From positions 271,291 to 335,290 of the forward strand of contig NZ_KE695652.1 of the NCBI RefSeq assembly GCF_000454065.1: DNA of 64,000 nucleotides. Direction: 5' to 3'. Position 1 is the stretch's first letter, and every line of letters begins with the position of its first letter. Shown here one piece after another: positions 7,273-15,537 of the stretch. This DNA comes from Brevibacillus thermoruber 423. Lineage in GTDB: Bacteria > Bacillota > Bacilli > Brevibacillales > Brevibacillaceae. The translations under genes were made by a program, and so were the position numbers. The notes under the pieces are model-generated. The model did not search any database. It worked only from the letters and a program-made list of their open reading frames with translations, and was not told the origin of the DNA.

Positions 7273-8076
7273 ATGAGGATGGAACAGCGGCTGTTTCGAG
7301 CGGTCACGATCCTCCTGGTGCCAGCGCTCTTGCTCTTGGCCCTGGCCGGCTGCGGGACACCGGCGGCCGGTTCCAGTTATCCGCTGGAATCGGTGATCTC
7401 CAAGGACGACGGGCAGTATTCCCGCGTCTACCGCGCCGAAAACAAGACGGTGCCGGAAGTGGCCCGCGAACTGGCAGAGCAGCGAGAGCCGGACGAGATC
7501 TCCAAGGAAGACGAGAAACACATGTTTCTCATCTATCCGGATGAATGGTACCACCTGCAGCAGGATGAGAAGAAACCTTCGGACACGCTCATCGAAGTGG
7601 ACAGCAAGGAGTTTGTCCGGCAAAATTACGATCCGTCGTTTCTGGAGGGGTACATCCTGGCCAGCCTGCTGGATGACCTCTTTGACGCGCACAAACATGC
7701 CCCCGGCTCATATCGCGGGTATACCACGAGAGACATCTACAAACCAGTGGGGACGTACCACATCCCCACCCAGCAGGAGAAAAAGGCGGCTCCTCCCGTC
7801 ACCAAGCAGGGAACGGGGAGCCTCATCAAGCGGAGCGACAAGCCGGTCGATCGGGGTTCTGTAATCGGCGCGGACGGCAGCATCACCAAAAAACAGGCGG
7901 AGCCGTCCACGGAACCGGCCGGGCGGGTCGGACGGATTATCCGAAAATCTGACAAGGACGCGACGATCTCCGATTCTTCCTCCTCATGGGGATCCTCGAT
8001 CTTCTCCTCACCCCGAAGCAAATCGCCTCCGCGCACGAAGGTCGGAGGCTTCGGCCGAATCACGAAACGACGATAA
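7273..8076 (+). CDS. DUF4247 lipoprotein
   Basis: 267 residues with a lipoprotein signal (LLVPALLLLALAGC, lipobox LAGC near residue 28). The mature part has the DUF4247-type region around YPLESVISKDDGQYSRVYRAENKTVPEVARELAE. The C-terminal third is low complexity, rich in Ser, Lys, Arg and Pro and probably disordered (SSSSWGSSIFSSPRSKS). It is expected to be anchored on the outer face of the membrane. Starts at ATG 7273 and ATG 7279 are both possible; AGGGAGGG favours the second. It ends the pspA-linked cluster just before a strong terminator. The function is unknown. Confidence 0.75.
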   Translation: MRMEQRLFRAVTILLVPALLLLALAGCGTPAAGSSYPLESVISKDDGQYSRVYRAENKTVPEVARELAEQREPDEISKEDEKHMFLIYPDEWYHLQQDEKKPSDTLIEVDSKEFVRQNYDPSFLEGYILASLLDDLFDAHKHAPGSYRGYTTRDIYKPVGTYHIPTQQEKKAAPPVTKQGTGSLIKRSDKPVDRGSVIGADGSITKKQAEPSTEPAGRVGRIIRKSDKDATISDSSSSWGSSIFSSPRSKSPPRTKVGGFGRITKRR

Positions 8077-8106
8077 CCCGCTGATCACAGCGGGTTCTTT
8101 TCTTGT
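8075..8106 (+). terminator. Terminator of the pspA-linked cluster
   Basis: AACCCGCTG-ATCA-CAGCGGGTT followed by CTTTTCTTG. The stem begins at the stop codon of the DUF4247 gene. Confidence 0.85.
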
Positions 8107-8151
8107 CGGCCACAAACGGGCGTCCGCCCAACACCGCAGGTAGGTGAGTGT

Positions 8152-8159
8152 CATACAGT
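8152..8159 (+). promoter_or_regulatory. SigE-like -10 box of the cotJ operon
   Basis: CATACAGT equals the SigE -10 consensus CATACANT and lies 43 bases before the cotJA start. B. subtilis cotJ is SigE dependent. The -35 at the expected distance is poor, so the call rests on the -10 box and the gene identity. Confidence 0.45.
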
Positions 8160-8201
8160 GATACTGGTTAGTCAAACACCTACACAAGGAGGTCGCCTTC
8201 G

Positions 8202-8426
8202 TTGCATTCGCAGACGAGAGTGTATTATCCGTATGTCAGCCCGTTTGATCCGTGTCCGCCGATGCGGGTGAAGACATATGTGGTACCCCCCAACCTGTTC
8301 ATCCAATTCCAGCCCCCCGGTTTGCCGCAGTTTTCTGCTCCCGAAGCCCTGCGCCACGGCGTGCTCTGGCCGGCACTGTACAGTCCGTACGAGGGACGGG
8401 ACAGGAAAGGGAGGGAACGGAAGTGA
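8202..8426 (+). CDS. cotJA: Spore coat-associated protein CotJA
   Basis: 74 residues from TTG 8202 behind ACAAGGAGG. The short Pro/Tyr-rich protein has DPCPPMRVKTYVVPPNLFIQFQPPGLPQF and the EALRHGVLWPALYSPY box typical of CotJA, a small protein packed with CotJB and CotJC in the inner spore coat. The last codons contain the ribosome site of cotJB, and the stop TGA overlaps the cotJB GTG start, so translation is likely coupled. It is first in the three-gene cotJ operon. Confidence 0.9.
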   Translation: MHSQTRVYYPYVSPFDPCPPMRVKTYVVPPNLFIQFQPPGLPQFSAPEALRHGVLWPALYSPYEGRDRKGRERK

Positions 8427-8692
8427 GCGACCACAAACAAGTGGACGAACGCTACTACCAGCTTATGCATGAGCTGCAGTCGCTCGATTTCGTGCTGGTG
8501 GAGCTGTCGCTGTACCTGAACACCCACCGTGACGACATGAATGCGATCCAGCAGTTCAACGAGTACTCCGGCAGACGCTGGCAGGTGGCGTGCGAGTTCG
8601 AGGCTCACTACGGGCCGCTTCTGCAATACGGACACAGCTATTCCGGATATCCCTGGCAGTGGCCCGAATCGCCGTGGCCGTGGCAGGTATGA
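8423..8692 (+). CDS. cotJB: Spore coat protein CotJB
   Basis: 89 residues from GTG 8423, which overlaps the cotJA stop; AGGGAGGGAACGGAA is the ribosome site. The helical N-terminal half (YYQLMHELQSLDFVLVELSLYLNTHRDD) and the C-terminal YGPLLQYG ... PWPWQ tail are characteristic of CotJB. It is required with CotJA for assembly of CotJC in the mother-cell-derived coat. A longer upstream reading exists but would overlap cotJA almost completely. Confidence 0.9.
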   Translation: MSDHKQVDERYYQLMHELQSLDFVLVELSLYLNTHRDDMNAIQQFNEYSGRRWQVACEFEAHYGPLLQYGHSYSGYPWQWPESPWPWQV

Positions 8693-8713
8693 GGATGAGG
8701 AGGAGAACCGAAC

Positions 8714-9283
8714 GTGTGGATTTATGAGAAGAAACTGCAGTACCCCGTACGCGTGAGCAAATGCGACCCGCGCATGGCGAAGTTCCTGATCGAGCAGTAC
8801 GGCGGAGCCGACGGGGAACTGGCGGCGGCGCTCCGCTACCTGAACCAGCGGTACTCCATCCCCGACAAGGTGATCGGTTTGCTGACGGATATCGGGACAG
8901 AGGAGTTTGCTCATCTGGAAATGATTGCCACCATGGTGTACAAATTGACGAAAGACGCCACGGTCGAGCAGTTGGAGGAAGCCGGCCTCGGCGCCCACTA
9001 CGCCAATCACGACAGGGCGCTGTTTTACAACAATGCCGCCGGCGTCCCCTGGACGGCGGCGTACATCCAGGCCAAGGGCGACCCGATCGCCGACCTGTAC
9101 GAAGACATTGCCGCCGAGGAAAAGGCGAGAGCCACCTATCAATGGCTGATTGACATGACGGACGATCCCGACCTGAAGGACGGCCTCAAATTCCTCCGCG
9201 AACGGGAAATCGTCCACTCGCTGAGATTTCGCGAAGCAGTGGAATTGTTGAAAGAAGAGCAGGAAAGAAAAAAATTTTTCTGA
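8714..9283 (+). CDS. cotJC: Spore coat protein CotJC, manganese-catalase family
   Basis: 189 residues from GTG 8714 behind ATGAGGAGGAG. It has the ferritin-like four-helix fold of dimanganese catalases, with metal-ligand type residues in YGGADGELAAALRYLNQRY, GTEEFAHLEMIATMVYKL, EDIAAEEKARATYQWL and EREIVHSLRFREAVELL. The length matches B. subtilis CotJC (189). It is a coat component that may remove peroxide. It is followed by a strong terminator ending the cotJ operon. Confidence 0.93.
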   Translation: MWIYEKKLQYPVRVSKCDPRMAKFLIEQYGGADGELAAALRYLNQRYSIPDKVIGLLTDIGTEEFAHLEMIATMVYKLTKDATVEQLEEAGLGAHYANHDRALFYNNAAGVPWTAAYIQAKGDPIADLYEDIAAEEKARATYQWLIDMTDDPDLKDGLKFLREREIVHSLRFREAVELLKEEQERKKFF

Positions 9284-9296
9284 TTCACCGTCTGAT

Positions 9297-9319
9297 CCAC
9301 CTGTACAGGTGGTTTTTTT
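9297..9319 (+). terminator. cotJ operon terminator
   Basis: CCACCTGTACAGGTGG followed by seven T. The next 248 bases to the start at 9568 hold an imperfect inverted repeat (ACTGTCG at 9410-9416 with CGACAGT at 9458-9464) but no gene I can support. Confidence 0.9.
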
Positions 9320-9567
9320 CTGGCCGCATTTCCCGGGGAAGACGGGACTGGCCCCCAGCGATTCCACGGATGTCCCGCCGCCCCGCGGCTAGTGTGTTCC
9401 CATGACGAAAAACTGTCGGGGACTCGACAAAAGAAGAAGGGATGTGCACACATCGTTCGACAGTCTTTGATGGGCGGTTTTGGCTATGATGGCATTGTTG
9501 GCAAATGATCCGTCGCCTCCGCCTGTCACGGGCTTGGAGGAATACCGGCAGAAAGGAGCGTTCAACG

Positions 9568-10212
9568 ATGTTGGAACGAATCTTACAGCTTCGATCGCAG
9601 TCCATGTCCATCGCGCAAATCGCCAAAGAATGCGGGCTGACCGTGGGCCAGGTGAAATACCGGTTGCAGAAGGGCAGATCGCGCTCCGAGGCCGAACCTG
9701 CCGCCAGCCGGAATGCCGCTCCGTCGCAGAACCGACCGGACGACGCGTGGCGGCTGCCGCCGTTTTACGGGCGGGATGTCGTCAAACTGATGGTGCAGGG
9801 GCCGACGGTGCTGTTCGTCTATTGGGAGATCACCTGGCCGCGCATGCGGATGGTCGCTTCCTACCTGCAGGCAGATTACCGGCAGATCGACAAGGGGCTG
9901 CGTCTCTACGACGTGACCGACCGCTTGTTTGACGGCACCAACGCTCATGGCCACCGGGACGTGACCGTGTCGGACGGCGCCCACTCCTGGTTCGTGCATG
10001 ACGTCCAGCCGGGGAGGACCTACATCGCCGACTTCGGTCTGTTCCACCGCGAGCGCTTCTATCCGATCCTGCGCTCGGAGCCGGCGGCGACACCGCGCAA
10101 TCACCCGGCAGCCTGGGGCGAGCCGTTGGTGGAAACGGCCGCTGACACGCGTGTGCCTGCCTGGTTTGAGAACTTTTCCTCCTATTCCCTCTATCCCAAA
10201 ACGTCAAAATGA
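9568..10212 (+). CDS. DUF4912 protein with N-terminal helix-turn-helix
   Basis: 214 residues from ATG 9568 behind AAAGGAG. Residues about 10-35 (SMSIAQIAKECGLTVGQVKYRLQKGR) look like a homeodomain-like helix-turn-helix. After a Ser/Ala linker comes the DUF4912 domain (YGRDVVKLMVQGPTVLFVYWEITWPRM, then YDVTDRLF and WFVHDVQPGRTYIADFG). DUF4912 proteins commonly precede GH57 branching-enzyme genes in Firmicutes, as here. The stop overlaps the next start (ATGA). It may be a cluster regulator or a carbohydrate-associated protein; the HTH favours the first but proves nothing. Confidence 0.75.
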   Translation: MLERILQLRSQSMSIAQIAKECGLTVGQVKYRLQKGRSRSEAEPAASRNAAPSQNRPDDAWRLPPFYGRDVVKLMVQGPTVLFVYWEITWPRMRMVASYLQADYRQIDKGLRLYDVTDRLFDGTNAHGHRDVTVSDGAHSWFVHDVQPGRTYIADFGLFHRERFYPILRSEPAATPRNHPAAWGEPLVETAADTRVPAWFENFSSYSLYPKTSK

Positions 10213-13073
10213 GCGAGGTGTCTGTGGTGTCAAACGGTTATCTCTCCCTCGTGCTGCACGCCCATCTGCCTTACGTGCGGGATGGCGAGCGGGACGATCG
10301 TCTGGAAGAGCGCTGGGTGTACGAGGCCATGCTCGAGTCGTACATCCCGCTCTTGCTGGTGTTTGACAAACTGCTCGCGGACAGCATCCCGTTTCGCATC
10401 ACGCTGGCCGTTTCGCCCCCGCTGCTGTCCATGCTTGACGATCCGTTGATCCGGGAGAGGTTCCAGCGCCACCTCGCCAAAACGGTCGAGTTGGCCGGAA
10501 AGGAATGCAGGCGGACGAGCGGTAGCCCGGAGGAGCACCGCGTGGCGAAGATGTATCTGCGGCGCTTTCGGGAGATCGCCGCGTACTGCCGCAAGTGGGA
10601 TTATGCGCTGATTCCCGCCTTGAAACGGCTGCAGGATAGCGGCTTCGCGGAGCTGATCACCTGCGCCGCGACTCACGCGTTTCTCCCCTTTGTGGAGACG
10701 GAAGAGGCGATCCGGGCCCAGCTCATGGTGGGGATTGATACGCATGAGCGCATTCTCGGCCGCCGTCCCGCGGGAATCTGGCTGCCTGAGTGCGGCTATA
10801 CCCCGGGGCTGGACCGCCTGCTGAAAGAAGCGGGCATCCGCTATTTTTTCACCGACAGCCACACGGTTCGCCACGCCACCCCCCAGCCGCGGCGGGGGCT
10901 GTTCGCGCCGCTTTTGACTCCGTACGACGTGGCCGCCTTTCCGCGCGATGAAGAGGCATCGCGTCAGGTGTGGAGCTCCGTCATCGGCTATCCCGGGGAT
11001 TACGATTACCGGGAATATTACCGGGACATCGGGTTTGACCTGGACTGGGCGTACATCGCTCCGTACGTTCATCCCGAGGGAATCCGCGTACATACAGGCC
11101 TCAAGTACCACCGGATCACCGGGCGGGGCGTGCCGAAAGCCATTTACGATCCCGACCGGGCGAGGGAGAAGGCGGCCGTTCACGCCGGTCATTTCCTTGC
11201 CAGCCGGGAGGCGCAGGCGGTGCAGGCAGCCGAATGGCTGGATCGCCCTCCGTTGATCACGGCCACGTACGACGCCGAACTGTTCGGCCACTGGTGGTAC
11301 GAAGGGCCGCAATTCCTCGATTTTCTGCTGCGCAAGACGGCCTGCGATTCACAGGTGATCAGCCTGACCACGCCGTCCGCCTACCTGGACGACTATCCCC
11401 AGATCGACCGCGGCCGTCTGCCGATGTCGTCCTGGGGGCGAAACGGCTACGGCGAAGTCTGGCTCAACGAGCAAAACGGCTGGATCTACCGCCACCTGCA
11501 CCAGGCCGAGCGGGAGCTGATCGAACTGGTGGAAGAGACCCACGACGATCATGAGGCCCGTCCGCTGCTGCGGCGCGGACTGCAGCAGGCGGCCCGGGAG
11601 CTGATGCTGGCGCAGAGCAGCGACTGGGCGTTTATCATGGACGGACAGACAGTGGTGGACTACGCCGTCCGCCGCACCCACGACCATCTGGCCTGCTTTC
11701 GCGAGCTGATGGAGCAGATTCGGGCGGGGACGATCGATCCCGAACGTCTGGCCGCAAGAGAGCGGGCGTATCCGCTCTTCCCCGCTGTGGACCTACGGTA
11801 CTATTTGCCGGCAGGTTCGCATAGAGTGAACGTATCGCGTCAATATGTCGCCGCCGGCAAGGAGCGTGAAGAAGGGCTGCGGGTGCTGATGCTGAGCTGG
11901 GAGTTTCCGCCCCGCGTCGTCGGCGGACTGGGCCGGGCCGTGTACGATCTGGCCCGCCATCTGGCGAGGCAGCACGTGGAGGTGCACGTGCTGACAGCCG
12001 CACCGTGCACGGCCGCGCAGACGGAGCTGGTGGACGGGGTGCGTGTCCATCGGCTCAACACCTACGTTCCAGGAGAGCAGAGCGATTTTCTCGACTGGGT
12101 ATTTCAGCTCAACCTGGCCATGACGGACGCGGCGGAACGGTTGGTGCGGCAGGGCTTTCGGCCCGATCTCATCCACGCGCACGACTGGATGGTCGGATGG
12201 GCCGCGCTGGAGCTGAAACAGCGCTTTGAGCTGCCGTTGGTGACGACGATCCACGCGCTGGAGCACGGCCGTCACCAAGGGATTCACACCCCGCTGCAGC
12301 AGCGGATTCACGAGCGGGAAGAGAACCTCTCCGCCGCATCCGACCGCCTCATCGTGTGCAGCCGCTACATGGCCGGGGAGGTAAACAGGCTGTTTGGCGT
12401 ACCGCAAGAGCGTATCGACGTGATCCCCAACGGTGTCGAATGCCCGCCGGCCGCGACAGCGGATGAAGAGGAGCGGATGCGCGGCGTGCGGGAGGAACTG
12501 GGGCTGGGAACGGGACCGGTGATCATGTTTGTCGGCCGGATGGTGCGGGAAAAAGGGGTTCACCTGCTGCTGGAGGCGGCCCCTCGCGTTCTGCACGATC
12601 ATCCGGAAGCCGTCTTCGTCCTGGCGGGAAAAGGGCCGATGCTGGAAGAGTGGCGGCAGACGGCGGAGCAGCGGGGGCTGTCGTCTCGCGTCCGGTTTCT
12701 CGGCTTCGTCGACGACGTCCGCCGCAATCTGCTCTTCCGGCTGGCTGCCGCAGCCGTTTTTCCCAGCTTGTACGAGCCGTTCGGGATCGTGGCGCTGGAG
12801 GCCATGTCGCTGGGGACGCCGGTGATCGCGGCCGATACGGGAGGCTTGCGGGAAATCGTCCGCCACGGCGAGAACGGGCTCACCTTTTACACCGGCAACG
12901 CCGATTCGCTCGCCGATCAGTTGTGCTGGCTCCTGCACCGCCCCGATGAACGCGGGCGGCTGGTCCGCCTGGCGCGGGAGGACATCCTGCGTCAATACGA
13001 ATGGAACCGGTTGGCGCTTCAGACGCTGGATTTGTATCGTTCGTTGGGTTCAGCCTTGGCAACTTCGATCTGA
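10209..13073 (+). CDS. GH57 alpha-1,4-glucan branching enzyme fused to a GT4-type glycosyltransferase
   Basis: 954 residues. The N-terminal half is a GH57/DUF1957 branching-enzyme module: HAHLPY at 17-22, WLPECGY with the likely nucleophile E194, and TYDAELFGHWWYEG with the likely acid D355. From about residue 558 comes a GT-B glycosyltransferase (MLSWEFPPRVVGGLGRAV, IHAHDWMVGW, MFVGRMVREKG, and the EPFGIVALEAMSLGTPVIAADTGG box). The fusion suggests chain elongation and branching by one protein. The start overlaps the DUF4912 stop; GTG 10227 behind GCGAGGTG is an alternative. The nucleotide-sugar donor is not determinable from the sequence. Confidence 0.9.
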   Translation: MSEVSVVSNGYLSLVLHAHLPYVRDGERDDRLEERWVYEAMLESYIPLLLVFDKLLADSIPFRITLAVSPPLLSMLDDPLIRERFQRHLAKTVELAGKECRRTSGSPEEHRVAKMYLRRFREIAAYCRKWDYALIPALKRLQDSGFAELITCAATHAFLPFVETEEAIRAQLMVGIDTHERILGRRPAGIWLPECGYTPGLDRLLKEAGIRYFFTDSHTVRHATPQPRRGLFAPLLTPYDVAAFPRDEEASRQVWSSVIGYPGDYDYREYYRDIGFDLDWAYIAPYVHPEGIRVHTGLKYHRITGRGVPKAIYDPDRAREKAAVHAGHFLASREAQAVQAAEWLDRPPLITATYDAELFGHWWYEGPQFLDFLLRKTACDSQVISLTTPSAYLDDYPQIDRGRLPMSSWGRNGYGEVWLNEQNGWIYRHLHQAERELIELVEETHDDHEARPLLRRGLQQAARELMLAQSSDWAFIMDGQTVVDYAVRRTHDHLACFRELMEQIRAGTIDPERLAARERAYPLFPAVDLRYYLPAGSHRVNVSRQYVAAGKEREEGLRVLMLSWEFPPRVVGGLGRAVYDLARHLARQHVEVHVLTAAPCTAAQTELVDGVRVHRLNTYVPGEQSDFLDWVFQLNLAMTDAAERLVRQGFRPDLIHAHDWMVGWAALELKQRFELPLVTTIHALEHGRHQGIHTPLQQRIHEREENLSAASDRLIVCSRYMAGEVNRLFGVPQERIDVIPNGVECPPAATADEEERMRGVREELGLGTGPVIMFVGRMVREKGVHLLLEAAPRVLHDHPEAVFVLAGKGPMLEEWRQTAEQRGLSSRVRFLGFVDDVRRNLLFRLAAAAVFPSLYEPFGIVALEAMSLGTPVIAADTGGLREIVRHGENGLTFYTGNADSLADQLCWLLHRPDERGRLVRLAREDILRQYEWNRLALQTLDLYRSLGSALATSI

Positions 13074-13092
13074 CCGAGAGGAGGAACGGTTG

Positions 13093-15474
13093 ATGAAAGC
13101 AGTGATCATGGCTGGCGGCAAGGGAACCCGCCTGCGCCCGTTGACGGTCCATACGCCCAAACCGATGGTGCCGCTGTTAAACCGGCCCTGCATGGAATAC
13201 ACGATCCACCTGCTGAAACGCCACGGGATTACGGACATCGCGGTCACGCTGCAGTACCTCCCCGATGCCATCCGCAGCTACTTTGGCGACGGTTCGCGCT
13301 TCGGCGTCTCGCTTACCTATTTCGAAGAATCGACGCCATTGGGTACGGCGGGCAGCGTAAAGAACTGCGCCGATTTCCTGGATGACCGGTTCCTTGTGAT
13401 CAGCGGAGACACCTTGACGGACATCGATTTGACGGAAGCTGTCCGCTTTCACGAGCGAAACGGCGCCCTGGCCACGCTGATCCTGACCAGAGTGGAGACG
13501 CCGCTGGAATTCGGCGTCGTCATGACGGATGAGAGCGGACGAATCGCCCGGTTCCTGGAAAAGCCGAGTTGGGCCGAAGTGTTCAGCGATACGGTCAACA
13601 CCGGCATGTACGTCTTTGAACCCGAGGTGCTTTCCTATATAGAGGAAGAGAGGGAAGTGGATTTCAGCAGAGAGCTGTTTCCCGCCTTTTTGGACGCGGG
13701 TCTGCCGCTGTTCGGCCACACGGCGGAGGGCTACTGGTCGGATATCGGGTCGCTGGAGGTGTACCGGCAGGCACAGGCTGACATGCTGGACGGACGGGTG
13801 CGGGTGGAGATTGACGCGCGCGAGATCGCCCCTCGCATCTTCCTCGAAAACCACGTGCGGATTGATTCGTCGGTGCGGCTGGAAGGGCCTGTGTACATCG
13901 GGGAAAACGTCCATCTGCAGACGGGTGTGTCGGTCGGCGCCTACTCCGTGCTGGGCAGCCATTCGGTCATTTCCGCCGGGACGAGGCTGGGGCAGTCGAT
14001 TTTGTGGGAAAACGCCTTCGTCGGCCAGCGGGCGGAACTGACGGGCGCCACACTGGGCCGCAACGTGAGCGTCGGTCCGTGCGTCCTGCTGGGCGAGGGC
14101 GCGGTCATCGGCAACCACTGCCGGATCGGCGCCAAGGCGGTGGTAAAAGACGGGGTGAAGATCTGGCCCCACAAGGAAATCGGGGAAAGCGCCAACGTGC
14201 ACACGTCACTCATCTACGGGGCGAAGCAGTCGAAACACCTGTTCGGCAGCCACGGCATCAAAGGGCTGGGCAATGTGGAGATCACGCCGGAATTCGTGAC
14301 CCGGCTGGCTGCCGCATACGCCTATCTGCTCAAACCGGGCAGCCGGATCGCCCTGTCCGCCTGCGCCCATCCGTTTGCCCAACTGCTCAAGCACAGCATC
14401 ATGACCAGTCTCTGCTCGTCCGGGATCCACACGATCGACATCGGCATCTGCATCGCGCCGGTAAACCGGTACGGCGTCCGCCGGTTCCAATGCCAGGGCG
14501 GGATCCACATCCACATGGCCGAACCGGCCGAGGAGAAACAGGTGGTGATCCAGTTCGTCGACCACCTGGGGCTGCCGGTCTCCCGCGATTGGGAGCGGAA
14601 AATCGAAACCGCCTACTGGCAGGAGACGTATGTCCGTTCGCTTCACCACCTGGGCGAACTGCACGTGGAGCACCAGGTGCAGGAGGCCTACACGCGGGAG
14701 CTCCTGGAGCAGATCGACGCGGCGCCGATTCAGCGCCGGGGGTTCAAACTGCTGGTCGAGTGCGAGACCCGCTTCCTGCCGGCGTTTCTGGCTCCGCTGT
14801 TTTGCGCGCTGGGCGTGACCGCCGTGTACGGCGCCGTCGCGGAAGGGGTCGGCAGGCACGGTGTCGATCTGGCAGTCCGCCTGCACAAAAACGGCGAGCA
14901 GTTCGAGCTGTTCACGGAAACAGGGGAGCGGCTTTCGCCGGAACAGCTTCTGGCGCTGCAGCTCCTCGCATGCCGGGGGCATCGGCGGCAGATCGGCCTG
15001 CCGGTCAGCGCGCCGGAAGAGGTGGAGCACCTGGCCCGGCTGATGCAGGTGGACGTGGTCCGCACCAAGCTGTCGCCGCGCGCGATGATGGAGGTATCGC
15101 CGGACGAGCGGTTCCATCCGCTGTTTGACGCGGTCTTCAGCCTGGTCGGCATCCTCGCGTACCTGTCCCGGGAAGAGCAGCCGCTCAGCCGGTTGGCCGC
15201 TCAGCTCCCGGCATGCCACATGGACAAAACGACGGTGTTTTGTCCGTGGGCATGGAAGGGAAAAGTGATGCGTAAAATGTTGGAGGAACACAAAGGCAAG
15301 CCGCTGGAGTTGGTGGACGGCATCAAGGTGTACGACGCCCACGGCTGGGTGCTGATCCTGCCGGATACGGAAGATTCCCACGTCAATATCATTTCGCAGG
15401 GCGTGACGGCGGAAACGGCGGCCACCCTCGCCGCTTCGTTCGCCCGGCGGATCGCGGAGTTCCAGTCCCGATAA
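13093..15474 (+). CDS. Sugar-1-phosphate nucleotidyltransferase fused to a degenerate phosphohexomutase domain
   Basis: 793 residues from ATG 13093 behind GAGAGGAGG. Residues 1-235 are a nucleotidyltransferase (AGGKGTRLRPLT, PLGTAGSVKN, ISGDTLTDIDL, FLEKPSW). About 245-375 is a left-handed beta-helix (VYIGENVHLQTGV, VLLGEGAVIGNHCRIG). The rest is phosphomannomutase-like but lacks the catalytic TASHNP serine loop: where that loop should be is GGIHIHMAEPAEEK. No DGDADR metal loop is visible either. Related actinobacterial and cyanobacterial ManC-like proteins share this architecture. It probably makes an NDP-sugar for the upstream transferase, perhaps GDP-mannose or an NDP-glucose. Confidence 0.85.
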   Translation: MKAVIMAGGKGTRLRPLTVHTPKPMVPLLNRPCMEYTIHLLKRHGITDIAVTLQYLPDAIRSYFGDGSRFGVSLTYFEESTPLGTAGSVKNCADFLDDRFLVISGDTLTDIDLTEAVRFHERNGALATLILTRVETPLEFGVVMTDESGRIARFLEKPSWAEVFSDTVNTGMYVFEPEVLSYIEEEREVDFSRELFPAFLDAGLPLFGHTAEGYWSDIGSLEVYRQAQADMLDGRVRVEIDAREIAPRIFLENHVRIDSSVRLEGPVYIGENVHLQTGVSVGAYSVLGSHSVISAGTRLGQSILWENAFVGQRAELTGATLGRNVSVGPCVLLGEGAVIGNHCRIGAKAVVKDGVKIWPHKEIGESANVHTSLIYGAKQSKHLFGSHGIKGLGNVEITPEFVTRLAAAYAYLLKPGSRIALSACAHPFAQLLKHSIMTSLCSSGIHTIDIGICIAPVNRYGVRRFQCQGGIHIHMAEPAEEKQVVIQFVDHLGLPVSRDWERKIETAYWQETYVRSLHHLGELHVEHQVQEAYTRELLEQIDAAPIQRRGFKLLVECETRFLPAFLAPLFCALGVTAVYGAVAEGVGRHGVDLAVRLHKNGEQFELFTETGERLSPEQLLALQLLACRGHRRQIGLPVSAPEEVEHLARLMQVDVVRTKLSPRAMMEVSPDERFHPLFDAVFSLVGILAYLSREEQPLSRLAAQLPACHMDKTTVFCPWAWKGKVMRKMLEEHKGKPLELVDGIKVYDAHGWVLILPDTEDSHVNIISQGVTAETAATLAASFARRIAEFQSR

Positions 15475-15537
15475 CGCGCGTTCCGCTTTCGGGAGCCTTC
15501 TCGTGAAGTTTTTTCAGATCGGAAGGGACGTGACATC

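Noticed and set aside
9410..9464. Inverted repeat ACTGTCG ... CGACAGT with an inner GATGTG-CA-CACATC hairpin
   Set aside because: Considered as an operator or RNA element before the DUF4912 gene, but the arms are short and no promoter could be placed convincingly, so it was not listed separately.
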